From contig NZ_NPMS01000003.1 in assembly GCF_002266285.1 (NCBI RefSeq), positions 62,001-126,000 of the forward strand: a stretch of 64,000 nt of DNA, given 5' to 3'. A program made the position numbers and the translations under genes. This DNA comes from Virgibacillus indicus. GTDB taxonomy: Bacteria > Bacillota > Bacilli > Bacillales > Amphibacillaceae. Below, piece by piece: positions 1-9,289 of the stretch (positions are counted from its first letter, which is position 1; each line of letters opens with the position of its first letter). Below the pieces are notes generated by a model. The model was not told the DNA's origin. It did no database searches and worked only from the letters and a program-made list of their open reading frames with translations.

Positions 1-656
1 ATATGGAAAAGTATGTAGGAACAGCCATTACTTCATGCCTGCTGCAAAATGAACAATTGGAACAGATTTTGATTATGGATGATGGATCTACAGACAACTC
101 CTTAGAAAAGCTTAGGCGATGGAATAATGAGGAGCGGATAATGGTATTAAATAAAAAGAATGAAGGGAAGGCAAGGGCTTTAAATGATTTATTGCCACAT
201 GTTACTTCAGACTTTATATTGGAGCTTGATGCTGATGATTGGCTTGATCCGGATGCTGTTTCCATTATTAAAAAACATTTATCAGTTCTGCCTGATGATG
301 CATCAGTATTATACGGGAATTTTAGAAAGTGGAAACAGTTAGGAACGGATGTCGCTTTTAAAGGGATAGCGAAAGGAACTGTCATCAATGGGAAAAGGGA
401 CTTACTCACATATCGTTTTCCGCTTTGCCCAAGGATTTACCGGACAGTTTCATTAAAAAGCGCAGGAGGATTTCCGGTTAGTGAGTTTGAAGATGGGAGG
501 CTTTATGAAGATGTAAGTGTATTGCATCGATTATTAAAGAAGGGTTCCAGATTGTTGTACCGTGATTTTACAGTATATAATGTACGAGAACACAAAGAAA
601 GTATTACAAAAAGTCATCCTGCAAACTGGAATGACTTTTTAAAAACATTAAAGTAA
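1..656 (+). CDS. Glycosyltransferase family 2, 5'-truncated by the window edge
   Basis: GT-A fold glycosyltransferase that would add a sugar to a surface-polysaccharide intermediate on the cytoplasmic side. The reading frame is open from the window edge; family members begin with a beta strand of the type VSIIIPxYN just before the EKYV seen here, so only about 10-15 residues are probably missing and the first visible ATG at 3 is not the real start. Visible motifs are DDGSTDNS (visible residues 26-33, nucleotide binding), the DADD metal-binding motif (76-79) and YEDVS near residue 170, where the catalytic base region lies in this family. It ends before a bidirectional hairpin. Donor and acceptor cannot be read from the sequence. 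Confidence 0.85.
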   Translation, partial: MEKYVGTAITSCLLQNEQLEQILIMDDGSTDNSLEKLRRWNNEERIMVLNKKNEGKARALNDLLPHVTSDFILELDADDWLDPDAVSIIKKHLSVLPDDASVLYGNFRKWKQLGTDVAFKGIAKGTVINGKRDLLTYRFPLCPRIYRTVSLKSAGGFPVSEFEDGRLYEDVSVLHRLLKKGSRLLYRDFTVYNVREHKESITKSHPANWNDFLKTLK

Positions 657-689
657 CCAAGGAAGCATATTTCTTTATATTGGAATTTA

Positions 690-728
690 AAGGCCAGTAA
701 AGAGCAATTTCTTAACTGGCCTTTGTTC
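690..728. terminator. Bidirectional intrinsic terminator
   Basis: Stem AAGGCCAGT (690-698) pairs with ACTGGCCTT (715-723), followed by a T-rich stretch on the plus strand and preceded by A/T on the minus side. It separates the convergent glycosyltransferase and aminotransferase genes. Confidence 0.75.
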
Positions 729-740
729 TGGAGAAAATCC

Positions 741-1865
741 CTATGGAGCATCCTTTAAAAAATCTTTAATTGTTGAAATAATATGATCCTGTTTTTGATA
801 TGACAGCATTGGGAAAATAGGAAGTGCCAGTACTCTGGCTGCTGCTTTCTCAGCAATAGGGAAATCACCTTCTTTATAACGAAGGTACTTGAAAGCCTTC
901 TGCAGGTGTAGGGGGATGGGATAATAAATAGCTGAGGCAATATCATTACCTTTTAGTTTTGCGGCAAGGTCATCTCTTTTATCTAATTCAATACAATATT
1001 GATGAAAGGTGTGTTCCCGGTTTTTTGGAATTGACGGAGTTTTTAAGAATGAAGTAAGTTGCTCCGTATATCTTTTAGCGACTTCTTTTCTTTTATGCAG
1101 AAAAATATCCAAGTAATATAATTTAACCAGTAAAATTGCTGCCTGGAATTCATCAAGTCTGCTGTTCATACCAATAAGGGAATGGTGATATTTTGCTTCA
1201 GACCCATGATTCCTAAGTTTATAGATCCTTTCATAGACTTCCTTTTGATTTGTTGTTATAAGCCCGGCATCACCAAATGCGCCTAGATTCTTGGACGGAA
1301 AGAAAGAGAAACAGCCAATATCACCGATTGCTCCAACCCTTTTACCGTTATATTGGGTTCCAATAGCTTGGCACGCATCTTCTATAACTCTCAGATTATT
1401 ATTTTTTGCGATTTTCATGATTTCCCTCATATTCGCGGCTTTACCATACAAGTGTACTACCATTATAGCTTTAGTATGTGGGGTTATAGCTTCCTCAATT
1501 TTGGAGGGATCTATATTATAGGTATCTTCTTCGATATCAACAAAAACTGGCCTTGCACCTGCTTGGACAATTGCTTCCCCAGTAGCAATGAATGTAAATG
1601 GTGTTGTGATCACTTCATCACCTGGTCCAATGTCTAATGCTTGAAGCGATAATAATAAAGCATCTGTACCATTAGCAACTCCAAGTGCAAAGGAAGCACC
1701 TACATATTGCGCCACTAGTTTTTCTAACTTTTCACCTTTTTCCCCCAATATATATTCACCGCTGTCCAGAACCTCTATGAGCATTTCTAATATAGGTTTT
1801 CTCAGCAGGTTTAATTCTTCTTGTAAATCTACCATTGGTATCTTATTAAGCTTGTTGGTTGACAT
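741..1865 (-). CDS. DegT/DnrJ/EryC1/StrS sugar aminotransferase (WbpE-like)
   Basis: PLP-dependent sugar aminotransferase, 374 residues. Family members transfer an amino group from glutamate to a keto sugar nucleotide. The Schiff-base lysine lies in FFPSKNLGAFGDAG (about residue 192) and the PLP-binding ED(A/C)QAIG segment lies near 163-168. The ATG at 1865 is preferred over one 39 nt upstream because AAAGGGGGTG precedes it at normal spacing; the upstream ATG would overlap the preceding gene. It is the last gene of a minus-strand unit directly after a UDP-HexNAc-type 6-dehydrogenase. With the 3-dehydrogenase, N-acetyltransferase and 2-epimerase of this locus, the best inferred role is WbpE: amination of the UDP-3-keto-GlcNAcA intermediate. 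The substrate is inferred, not visible. Confidence 0.85.
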   Translation of the reverse strand: MSTNKLNKIPMVDLQEELNLLRKPILEMLIEVLDSGEYILGEKGEKLEKLVAQYVGASFALGVANGTDALLLSLQALDIGPGDEVITTPFTFIATGEAIVQAGARPVFVDIEEDTYNIDPSKIEEAITPHTKAIMVVHLYGKAANMREIMKIAKNNNLRVIEDACQAIGTQYNGKRVGAIGDIGCFSFFPSKNLGAFGDAGLITTNQKEVYERIYKLRNHGSEAKYHHSLIGMNSRLDEFQAAILLVKLYYLDIFLHKRKEVAKRYTEQLTSFLKTPSIPKNREHTFHQYCIELDKRDDLAAKLKGNDIASAIYYPIPLHLQKAFKYLRYKEGDFPIAEKAAARVLALPIFPMLSYQKQDHIISTIKDFLKDAP

Positions 1866-1884
1866 TTTATTTAACACACCCCCT

Positions 1885-3186
1885 TTAAAGTCCAATCCCT
1901 TCATATTTAATACCTAATTGGGATATTTCATCTTTATTTAATTTGTTCCGTCCATCCAAAACAAACTTGCAATTACTAAATTGGCTGAAGTCAATCTTTG
2001 AGTATTCTTGATGGAATGCCTGGAGGATGACCACGTCTATTGTGGAAACTGCTTTGTCATTCAGGGATATTGGTTTAACACCATATTTGGTTATTTCACT
2101 TTCCGTAAACTGTGGGTCGTTCACAAATAGATTTGCCTTTTTATTCCTAAGTTGTTCTATTAATAGCAATGCTGTTGATTTTGTCGGTTCCTTTACGTTT
2201 TCCCTGTAGGATAAACCTAAAATTAAAATGTTTTTATCAACAAATGATTCTATTCCTCTTTCAATCTTAGAAATTGCATATTCAGCCATGTTGTCGTTAA
2301 TTTTTCTGGACAAAGGGGTCAGCCCTTGATTCAATCCTTTATTTATAAAAAAATATGGATAGATAGGAATGCAATGGCCCCCAACGCCAATGCCTGGAGA
2401 ATGTAAATGGGAATAAGGTTGACTATTACTTGCCACTATTACTTCGGACATATTGACGTCTTTTTTTTCTGCAAACTGGGCAAGTTCGTTAGCAAGTGCG
2501 ATATTTACATCACGATACACACACTCAGCCACCTTAGAGAATTCAGCAGTTTCTAAGGAACTTACTTCAATCAATTCGCAGCCGATTGCTTGCTTATAAA
2601 AGTTTGATGCTAGTTCAAGGCTTCTCTTATCTAATCCGCCGACGACCTTTGGATAGTTCTTTAAATCCTGGAGAATCCGATTTGAATACACTCTCTCAGG
2701 ACTATAAGCAAGGTGAAAATCCCTTCCCAATCTCAAACCTGAAATTTCTTCTATTCTCCTCCCGAACCTATTTTTTGTGTCTCCCGGTGGAAGTGTTGTT
2801 TCAAAAATTACCAATGATCCTTTTTTTAATCCGTTGGCGATATTTTGAACCGCTCCATCAATAAATTGGTAATCTATATTGTTTTGGTCATCAACTAAGA
2901 CTGGAACAATCACAACGATAATATCCGCTCGGGCAACTGCCTCGGAAGTTGATGTAGTTGCTGATAATGTTTTATTTGTTTGAGCAGTTAGTATCAAATG
3001 ATCTAGTCCAGGCTCATTTCGTATATGGGATTTTCCCTGGTTTATTGTTTTTACGACACCTTTGTTAATGTCTGCACCGAAAACCCTATATCCATTATTG
3101 GCAAAAACAGCAGCTAAAGTTAGTCCAATTTTCCCGAGGCCAACAACCGCAACAGTTGGTAGTGATGGGCTTTGTTCTATCAACAT
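1885..3186 (-). CDS. Nucleotide-sugar 6-dehydrogenase, UDP-HexNAc type (WbpA-like)
   Basis: NAD-dependent four-electron oxidation of a UDP-sugar C6 alcohol to a uronic acid, 433 residues. The Rossmann motif GLGKIG is at 16-21 and the catalytic cysteine Cys272 lies in GVGGHCIPIYP. The GGHCIP form is typical of UDP-GlcNAc/UDP-ManNAc dehydrogenases (WbpA, WecC); UDP-glucose dehydrogenases usually carry GGSCFPKD, so this is probably not a TuaD/Ugd enzyme. It starts at ATG 3186 after GAGGT and lies 19 nt upstream of the aminotransferase, in one operon with three glycosyltransferases. It is the inferred first step (UDP-GlcNAc to UDP-GlcNAcA) of the ManNAc3NAcA route; UDP-ManNAc dehydrogenase activity is the alternative. 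Confidence 0.85.
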   Translation of the reverse strand: MLIEQSPSLPTVAVVGLGKIGLTLAAVFANNGYRVFGADINKGVVKTINQGKSHIRNEPGLDHLILTAQTNKTLSATTSTSEAVARADIIVVIVPVLVDDQNNIDYQFIDGAVQNIANGLKKGSLVIFETTLPPGDTKNRFGRRIEEISGLRLGRDFHLAYSPERVYSNRILQDLKNYPKVVGGLDKRSLELASNFYKQAIGCELIEVSSLETAEFSKVAECVYRDVNIALANELAQFAEKKDVNMSEVIVASNSQPYSHLHSPGIGVGGHCIPIYPYFFINKGLNQGLTPLSRKINDNMAEYAISKIERGIESFVDKNILILGLSYRENVKEPTKSTALLLIEQLRNKKANLFVNDPQFTESEITKYGVKPISLNDKAVSTIDVVILQAFHQEYSKIDFSQFSNCKFVLDGRNKLNKDEISQLGIKYEGIGL

Positions 3187-3327
3187 ATAATCAACCTCAT
3201 TTCTATAGTAATTAAGACGGTTATGTCATAATTTATGTTGATAAAATCAAAGTGACTGTGCTTTTTCTACATTATCATTCAATAGTTCGAAGATGAAAAT
3301 AAAAACTTTGCTTCAATGTAAAGGGCT

Positions 3328-4335
3328 TTATAAATTGTTATAAATTTTGATGTAGCGCTCCGCTACTACAGGAATATGATGATTCGTTTCAACATACTGT
3401 CTTCCTTTTATTCCAAGTTCTTTCTGCTTTTGCGGATTTTGTATAAGATTTTTTAATACATTTGTTATATTGGTAGGATTTGCATTTACCACAGGGAACC
3501 CCGCTGGATATTTATTCACTAAATCCTCCCTAATATAGCAAATAACTGGTTTTCCAAAAGCCATTGCCTCTGAACTGATATAACCATATGAACCAATTCG
3601 TAACTGGTCAATGACGATATCCGATTGGGCAAGAAGCAGTTTTGTTTCCTCATAGGATTGGCCTTCAATTAACTTAAATTGAAATGGTAATCCTGAACGC
3701 TTCAGTTCATTTACTGCTTTTAAAATGAATTCTGTTCCTTTAAGGTTACGTGAAGTTGGAGCGTGTACGATGAGGGGATTAGACGATCCTATATCTAAAT
3801 ATTGTGGTTTAAATTGATTTACATCGATTGTATGAGGGACCACGTGAGTGTACTTATATGAATTTGAAATATATCCTTCCAATTCATAGTCTTGAACAAT
3901 TGCATGATCGATATAGTTTGATAGAAGGGAGATGTTTTTAGAAATTCTTTCCTCTGTCCATTCAGGCTTTACACGAATGAAGGGATTATTATAACCTTTA
4001 GCAACTGACAGTAATCTTATGTCTGAACCGTGATGATGAACCACCATTTTTTTACCTGCGTTTTTCAACAAGTCTAAGTCCCTTTTATCATGAAAAAATG
4101 TTTCACCAAAGTGAAAATGGAAAATGTCATATTCGTGAATGACTTTTTCAAAGAAGTCCTTTATTTTTCTCTCTCTTTCCTGTCTAGAAAGCAAATTAAG
4201 CTTTAAACACATATCAGGTTTAAAGTTGAATTTATTTTCATCAAAGTGACAGGAAGTGGCATCAACTCCTTTTGTCCGTAATGCTCGGCATAATTCAATC
4301 ATGGGAGATCCATAAGGAATATGAAGTACTTTCAA
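3328..4335 (-). CDS. Glycosyltransferase, GT-B fold (GT4-like)
   Basis: 335-residue GT-B glycosyltransferase, somewhat shorter than usual for the family. A degenerate N-terminal acceptor domain contains the HHHGSDIR segment near residue 100, and the C-terminal nucleotide-sugar domain contains SSEAMAFGKPVI near 265, the usual E-x7-E region. It starts at TTG 4335 behind AAAGGGG. It is the third gene of the minus-strand unit 6839-741, between the paralogous glycosyltransferases and the 6-dehydrogenase, so it probably assembles the same repeat unit. No signal peptide or membrane segment is seen. Sugar specificity is unknown. Confidence 0.75.
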   Translation of the reverse strand: MKVLHIPYGSPMIELCRALRTKGVDATSCHFDENKFNFKPDMCLKLNLLSRQERERKIKDFFEKVIHEYDIFHFHFGETFFHDKRDLDLLKNAGKKMVVHHHGSDIRLLSVAKGYNNPFIRVKPEWTEERISKNISLLSNYIDHAIVQDYELEGYISNSYKYTHVVPHTIDVNQFKPQYLDIGSSNPLIVHAPTSRNLKGTEFILKAVNELKRSGLPFQFKLIEGQSYEETKLLLAQSDIVIDQLRIGSYGYISSEAMAFGKPVICYIREDLVNKYPAGFPVVNANPTNITNVLKNLIQNPQKQKELGIKGRQYVETNHHIPVVAERYIKIYNNL

Positions 4336-4390
4336 AGGTTTTTCCCCTTTCCGGATTTTGGTATCAATAGATTATTCCAGTTACAACGTT

Positions 4391-5617
4391 TCACATGATT
4401 TTGGCTAACCGCTTATAAATGGTGAATAGTCTTTTTTCCATGTGTTCCCAGCTAAATTTCGATTCCATTACCCTTCGTGCATTGAGACTCATCTCACGGA
4501 GTTTGTTTTTGTTGGAATGGAGAAATTGGAGCGCTTGAAAATAATCCTGAGCAGTAGCCTGCATCTTTTTGACGGTATATCCGCATTTATATCTTTGAAT
4601 GAAATGTTCCATATCTTTACATTGATTCACTAAAACAGGGACACCATTATTCAAATAGCTAAAGAATTTATTAGGCATTGCAAACCGGTTATTCAGGGAA
4701 TGGAGTGCGTCTAAATCTACCCACCCCAAATCAACATCCTGTAAAGCATTAGGAATTGTATGATAATCTAGCCATCCAGAAAAAATAACGCTCTCTTGTA
4801 AGTGTTGCGGTATTGTATGAGTGAAGTCCTGTTTCGGGTTAATCTGTCCACCAATTATTTTGACTTTTAGATCAAACTTTTGATTACATAATTCCAATAC
4901 CTCCATTAATTTACTGAAATTCCCTCTTTTTCGATTCATGACACCTTCATATGCAATAAGAAAATCAGATTTTTTATCTTGAACTGGTTTGTATTTAGGT
5001 GCCAATGGTGGGGAGTTGTAGATCACTTCTACAAGGAGCTGCGGATCTATGGAGAGGTACCATGATTTAATCGATTCCGATACTGTTATGACGCAGTCTG
5101 TTTCTATTAGCATTTTTTCGAGCATCTGCATTTTGACTACTTTTGTTTTGTGGGACTGTAAACTTAATGGATCAGGTTCTAATTCATGACTGTCGTAGAT
5201 TAATTTGATATGTTTTCCCTTTGAGGTTAGAGCACGCTTGATTCCAATGCCTGAATAAAGCGAAAAAAATTCATGAGCATGATAGAAATCCGCTTGTTGA
5301 GCGATCCCTAATGTTGTTAACGGATCGGTAAAACGAGTAAATTTTCCAGTTTGAAGGTTGTAATGAAGGCTTTTGATATTCTTTTCAGGATTTATCTGTT
5401 CATAAGTGATTACTCTGATTCCCTCATAGATAAATGTCTGTGATTGGAAGCTATCCCTATAGACACTGCCGTCCACATCAAATAGATTACCATTTTTTCT
5501 AGGGACGATCATGGTTACCTCATATCCTTGTTTCATCAGGCTTTTGGCTTCTTTTTTAAAAATACGTGCATCCAAAAAAGGATGTTCTGTTACTAAAAAA
5601 CAAACATTTTTCCCCAT
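4391..5617 (-). CDS. Glycosyltransferase, GT4-like (paralogue 2 of 3)
   Basis: 408-residue GT-B glycosyltransferase. The N-terminus VCFLVTEHPFLDARIFKKEA matches those of the proteins at 5646-6839 and 9290-10528, and all three share the conserved blocks YDSHELEPDP (or its variant), SIKSWYLS, NSPPL, SLNNRFAMPNKFF and ending motifs SLNARRVM plus SWEHME. The start ATG 5617 follows GGGGAGG. It lies 28 nt after the preceding paralogue and is probably cotranscribed with it. The three copies presumably arose by duplication and may add related uronic-acid or amino sugars; no donor can be assigned. Confidence 0.8.
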   Translation of the reverse strand: MGKNVCFLVTEHPFLDARIFKKEAKSLMKQGYEVTMIVPRKNGNLFDVDGSVYRDSFQSQTFIYEGIRVITYEQINPEKNIKSLHYNLQTGKFTRFTDPLTTLGIAQQADFYHAHEFFSLYSGIGIKRALTSKGKHIKLIYDSHELEPDPLSLQSHKTKVVKMQMLEKMLIETDCVITVSESIKSWYLSIDPQLLVEVIYNSPPLAPKYKPVQDKKSDFLIAYEGVMNRKRGNFSKLMEVLELCNQKFDLKVKIIGGQINPKQDFTHTIPQHLQESVIFSGWLDYHTIPNALQDVDLGWVDLDALHSLNNRFAMPNKFFSYLNNGVPVLVNQCKDMEHFIQRYKCGYTVKKMQATAQDYFQALQFLHSNKNKLREMSLNARRVMESKFSWEHMEKRLFTIYKRLAKIM

Positions 5618-5645
5618 TTATTATCCTCCCCGCTGCAAAATCGGC

Positions 5646-6839
5646 CTATCGTAAAAGGTATTGGGTTCTGTTAGTCAAAAATGACTTATAAACCTTAATG
5701 TACCGATTCTCCATATGGATCCAACTGTATACATCCACCATTGCTTTTCGAGCATTTATACTCATCTGTTTTAGTTGTTGTTTATTTTTATAAAGATGCA
5801 TTATTCCTTTGACATAATCGGCAGGAGCAGGATTTAATTGATTGATAACAATCCCGCACTGATGAGTATTTACAAATTTATCCATATCACTGCATTTGTT
5901 CACAACAACCGGGATGCCATTGTTTAGAAAACTAAAAAATTTGCTTGGCATCGAAAAAGCATTGTTAAGTGAATGAGAGGGGTCTAGATCAATCAAACCG
6001 ATATCCACATCCGATAATGTAGCTGGAAGAGAATGATAAGGAACCCAGCCGGAAAGGTTTACTTTAGTCTGTAAATGTTTTGGTATCGAAATTGACTCAC
6101 CATACCTTGGTCCACCAATAATCTTAAATTGGAAGTCGGTGACCCTGCTGATGGAATCAGTAATTGAAACAATCTTTTGGGTTGTTGCTTTTGATAAATT
6201 CCCTTCATGTGCTGTTACAAACCGGTCAGTATGTTCCCCCTTTGCTTTAAAGCTTGGGGTGAGTGGTGGAGAATTATGGATGACCTCCACGGAAAGTAAT
6301 GGATCTATAGATAAATACCATGATTTAATAGAGTCGGACACCGTTAGGATATAATCAACCTCTTTTAAGTTTTCAAGCAGCATCCTTCTCCATTTTTGCT
6401 TTGTTTCTTCATTTATATTCAATGAAAATGAATCTGGTATGAGCTGCCGGCTGTCATAAATTAATTTAGCGTTTTTCCCCTTTTGTTTCCGTAATACAAC
6501 TTTAATTTCCTTCCCATAAAAAAAAGAATTTAATTCATGAGCTTGATAAAAATCAGCATTTTCTTTTAGCCCTAATTGATAAAGGGGGTCTAATAAAGGA
6601 TTTTCTGTTCTTTTTTCACTATCATAGGTTACTATCTTAATTCCCTGATAATGGAAGGTTTTTCTTCTAAAACGATCCGTAAATGGCTTCCCATCTATAT
6701 CAAATAAATAACCATTTTTTCGAGGGGCTATTATGGTAACCTCATAACCATGCTTGAGAAGACTTTTAGCCTCACATTCAAAAATACGTGCATCTAAAAA
6801 GGGAAGATAACATAAGAGCATACAGACCTTTTGTTTCAA
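5646..6839 (-). CDS. Glycosyltransferase, GT4-like (paralogue 1 of 3)
   Basis: 397-residue paralogue of the glycosyltransferases at 4391-5617 and 9290-10528. I place the start at TTG 6839, not ATG 6854: GGAGGG precedes the TTG at normal spacing and the resulting N-terminus (M)KQKVCMLLCYLPF aligns end to end with the two paralogues. Conserved blocks include YDSRQLIPDSFS, SIKSWYLS, NSPPL and SLNNAFSMPSKFF. It is the first gene of the minus-strand unit reaching the aminotransferase at 741. The substitution of YLPF for the EHPF seen in both paralogues and the R in YDSRQL mark it as the most diverged of the three. Confidence 0.8.
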   Translation of the reverse strand: MKQKVCMLLCYLPFLDARIFECEAKSLLKHGYEVTIIAPRKNGYLFDIDGKPFTDRFRRKTFHYQGIKIVTYDSEKRTENPLLDPLYQLGLKENADFYQAHELNSFFYGKEIKVVLRKQKGKNAKLIYDSRQLIPDSFSLNINEETKQKWRRMLLENLKEVDYILTVSDSIKSWYLSIDPLLSVEVIHNSPPLTPSFKAKGEHTDRFVTAHEGNLSKATTQKIVSITDSISRVTDFQFKIIGGPRYGESISIPKHLQTKVNLSGWVPYHSLPATLSDVDIGLIDLDPSHSLNNAFSMPSKFFSFLNNGIPVVVNKCSDMDKFVNTHQCGIVINQLNPAPADYVKGIMHLYKNKQQLKQMSINARKAMVDVYSWIHMENRYIKVYKSFLTNRTQYLLR

Positions 6840-6963
6840 TTTTAATCCCTCCATCTATATTTCTTCCATTGGTATGATCCCTAACTATTTTATTACTCTA
6901 ATAAAGTATTAACATTCTTATGGAATTATTCATACAAATAAGGTAAATGTGTTTTATAAAAGC

Positions 6964-7150
6964 TTGTTGCTATTTTGGCTGTATCATATCTCCGTGAAAA
7001 TATACTCACTTTCTACGGTCCTGCAAGTCTTCTTAGCTAGTCCCTCGTTGCTCAAGAATTTCTCACTTATACTTCCGAGCGGGACAAGGAAATCTTCGGC
7101 AGAATTATATTTTCGTGGGAAATGGTATGCATTTTTAAGGGCATCTCACA
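6964..7150 (-). pseudogene. Possible glycosyltransferase C-terminal remnant
   Basis: The 456-nt gap between divergent units has no intact gene. On the minus strand one frame reads continuously to an in-frame TGA and resembles the tail of a GT4 enzyme: SEKFLSNEGLAKKTCRTVES followed by EYIFTEI, compare the usual 'SNEELxKKMGxNARxTVESEYS'. No upstream domain remains. This is a low-confidence reading based on motif likeness alone; the rest of the gap would hold promoters for the two flanking units. Confidence 0.3.
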
Positions 7151-7295
7151 TATTTATACTGTTGGTGAGCATTCATAATCCTACAAAGGCTACACTTTTC
7201 CATTAAAAACAACAAACTTTGTAGATAGAGCCTTTTAAAATTTCTCTACTGCAATAAATAGTAAGATTACAATGAATGTACTGGGGAGATAAGAA

Positions 7296-8051
7296 TTGGA
7301 TTTAAATTTAAAAGGAAAAAAGGTGTTGGTAACTGGAGGAACAAAGGGAATTGGTAAGGCTATAACTGAATCTTTCTTAAAAGAAGAAGCTCAAGTTGGA
7401 ATTACAGCAAGAAGTAATACTGAACTTTTAAAAATGAAAAAAGATTTGGGTGTGCAAATTTATCCAAAAGATTTAGCAAAACATGATGCCAGAGAACAAT
7501 TGATAAGTGAATTTTTAGGTGATTTTAACTCCATCGATGTTCTTGTTAATAATGTTGGGGCAAGCCATGGCGAAGGGGTTTTAAAAACACCTCCAAGAAT
7601 TTTTGAAGAAGCAATGGATCTTAACTTCCTCTCTGCTGTTCATCTAAGCCAGTTAGCTAGTAAACAGATGATAAATAAAGGGCAAGGAGTAATCATAAAT
7701 ATTTCTTCCATATACGGAAAAGAAGCAGGTGGTTTACCTTCTTATAATGCCTCGAAAGCTGCCTTGATTAGTTTTACAAAATCTTTTAGTTCTGAGGTAA
7801 TAAAAGATAATGTTCGCGTAATTGGCATTGCACCAGGTGCTATCTTCCATCCAAATAAAGAATGGAGTCGCCGATTAGCTCATGATCCCGACTTTTTGGA
7901 AAAATATGCTCGGGATAGGATTCCGGCGGGTCGGCTAGGGAAGACAGAAGAGATTGGAAATGTTGCAGTATTTTTAGCATCCGATAAAGCCTCCTGGATT
8001 GTGGGGTCTACCGTTACTGTTGATGGCGGGCAATCTCGATTAAACTTTTAA
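7296..8051 (+). CDS. Short-chain dehydrogenase/reductase (classical SDR)
   Basis: 251-residue classical SDR, NAD(P)-dependent oxidoreductase. The cofactor glycine motif TGGTKGIG is at 14-21, NNVGA near 88, the catalytic serine in ISSIYG near 139, and the catalytic YNASK near 152-156. It starts at TTG 7296 after GGGGAGA. It is 26 nt upstream of an epimerase/dehydratase and forms a plus-strand pair inserted between two minus-strand glycosyltransferase units. It could be a sugar-nucleotide ketoreductase in the polysaccharide pathway; general FabG-like enzymes have the same motifs, so the substrate is open. Confidence 0.8.
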   Translation: MDLNLKGKKVLVTGGTKGIGKAITESFLKEEAQVGITARSNTELLKMKKDLGVQIYPKDLAKHDAREQLISEFLGDFNSIDVLVNNVGASHGEGVLKTPPRIFEEAMDLNFLSAVHLSQLASKQMINKGQGVIINISSIYGKEAGGLPSYNASKAALISFTKSFSSEVIKDNVRVIGIAPGAIFHPNKEWSRRLAHDPDFLEKYARDRIPAGRLGKTEEIGNVAVFLASDKASWIVGSTVTVDGGQSRLNF

Positions 8052-8077
8052 TTATTAGCGGAAGGGAATGGATAAAG

Positions 8078-9058
8078 TTGAAACGACCATCACTTGTAAA
8101 CAGTACTGTTTTAATTGTTGGAGGGGCTGGTTTTATTGGAAGTCATTTGGTAGACAAAATAGTAGCAGAAGGGGCAGCCCAAGTTATCATTGTTGATAAT
8201 CTCTTTACTGGGAAAAAAGAAAATATAAAAAATGCATTAAGAAATGGTGCGGTCCTTCATGTGGATAATGCTGAGAATCAAGAGACACTCAACTATATCA
8301 TGGAAAAGTATGATATTGACATAGTATTTAACTGTGCCACTAAAGCATTAAATTATTCCTTTTTAAATCCTTCTAATGCTTTTATGACAAATGTTTTCGT
8401 CTTGAAGAATCTATTAGAGCTCCAAAGAAAGAATGCATTTCAAACGTTATGTCATTTCTCCTCATCAGAAGCGTACGGTTCATCTCAGTATCAGCCAATG
8501 GACGAACAACATCCACTTATACCGGAGACAACATATGCTGCAGGAAAAGCTTCGGCTGATTTAATGTTACAGTCATATGTTAAAATGTTTGATTTGGATG
8601 CATTTCTTGTAAGACCTTTTAATAATTATGGCCCCAGACAAAGTTTTGAAGGAGATCTAGCTGGTGTAATCCCCATCACAATTAAAAAAATAGCAGATGG
8701 AGATGCTCCTGTGATTAATGGATCCGGTAAGCAAACAAGGGACTTTATTTATGTTAAAGATGCTGTAGATATGGTAACAAAGGTTTTTCCTATTATACCT
8801 CCCGGTGATTGTGTAAACATTTGTACAGACCAGCAATTATCAATTGAGAGTGTAGTTCAAACGATAATGGACGTTATGAATTATAAAGGGAAGGCTCAAA
8901 GATTACCTGTTCGAAAAGCAGATGTTATTAGCCATAGGGGATCGGTAAAAAAGTTAGAAAAGATGGTCGGCCATTATACTAAAACACCTTTTAAAGATGG
9001 GATAATAAATACTGTAAATTGGGTTAAAAACACAAAAAATATTATAAATAAACCATAA
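8078..9058 (+). CDS. NAD-dependent sugar-nucleotide epimerase/dehydratase (extended SDR)
   Basis: 326-residue extended SDR. The Rossmann motif GGAGFIGSH lies near 15-23, the SSSEAYG serine block near 127-133 and the catalytic YxxxK in TYAAGKASAD near 152-156; RPFNNYGPRQ is the sugar-nucleotide binding loop typical of UDP-sugar epimerases and decarboxylases. It starts at TTG 8078 after AAGGGAATGG. It forms a two-gene unit with the upstream SDR and ends before a strong terminator. Likely candidates are a UDP-uronate 4-epimerase or decarboxylase supplying another precursor; the exact reaction cannot be decided. Confidence 0.8.
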   Translation: MKRPSLVNSTVLIVGGAGFIGSHLVDKIVAEGAAQVIIVDNLFTGKKENIKNALRNGAVLHVDNAENQETLNYIMEKYDIDIVFNCATKALNYSFLNPSNAFMTNVFVLKNLLELQRKNAFQTLCHFSSSEAYGSSQYQPMDEQHPLIPETTYAAGKASADLMLQSYVKMFDLDAFLVRPFNNYGPRQSFEGDLAGVIPITIKKIADGDAPVINGSGKQTRDFIYVKDAVDMVTKVFPIIPPGDCVNICTDQQLSIESVVQTIMDVMNYKGKAQRLPVRKADVISHRGSVKKLEKMVGHYTKTPFKDGIINTVNWVKNTKNIINKP

Positions 9059-9202
9059 TTAGTGTTAAATATGTGGAACACTATCAACAAGCATAAGTGA
9101 AATAATTTATTTACTAATAAGTTGAAAGCTCTAAAACTGAATGCGGATGTATATAATGTCCATAAAAGTTAAATAAAGTGAATCCCCATTGCTTAAAATA
9201 TT

Positions 9203-9248
9203 TGCCCCTAAAGGTTAGATTTTCCCTCTAACTTTTGGGGGCAGTTCT
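9203..9248. terminator. Bidirectional intrinsic terminator
   Basis: Long stem with TGCCCC-AAAGGTTAGA (from 9203) pairing with TCTAACTTT-GGGGGCA (to 9243), loop of about seven bases. It separates the epimerase/dehydratase from the convergent glycosyltransferase. Confidence 0.75.
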
Positions 9249-9289
9249 AGGAAGGGACATTTTTATGGGGTGAGTTATGAAACATACTG

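Noticed and set aside
1885-3186. UDP-glucose 6-dehydrogenase (TuaD) for teichuronic acid
   Set aside because: The active-site motif is GGHCIP, as in UDP-HexNAc enzymes, not GGSCFPKD, and the neighbours fit the diamino-uronic acid route.
6949-7206. 85-codon plus-strand frame in the divergent gap
   Set aside because: No RBS; the opposite strand gives a better, glycosyltransferase-like reading.
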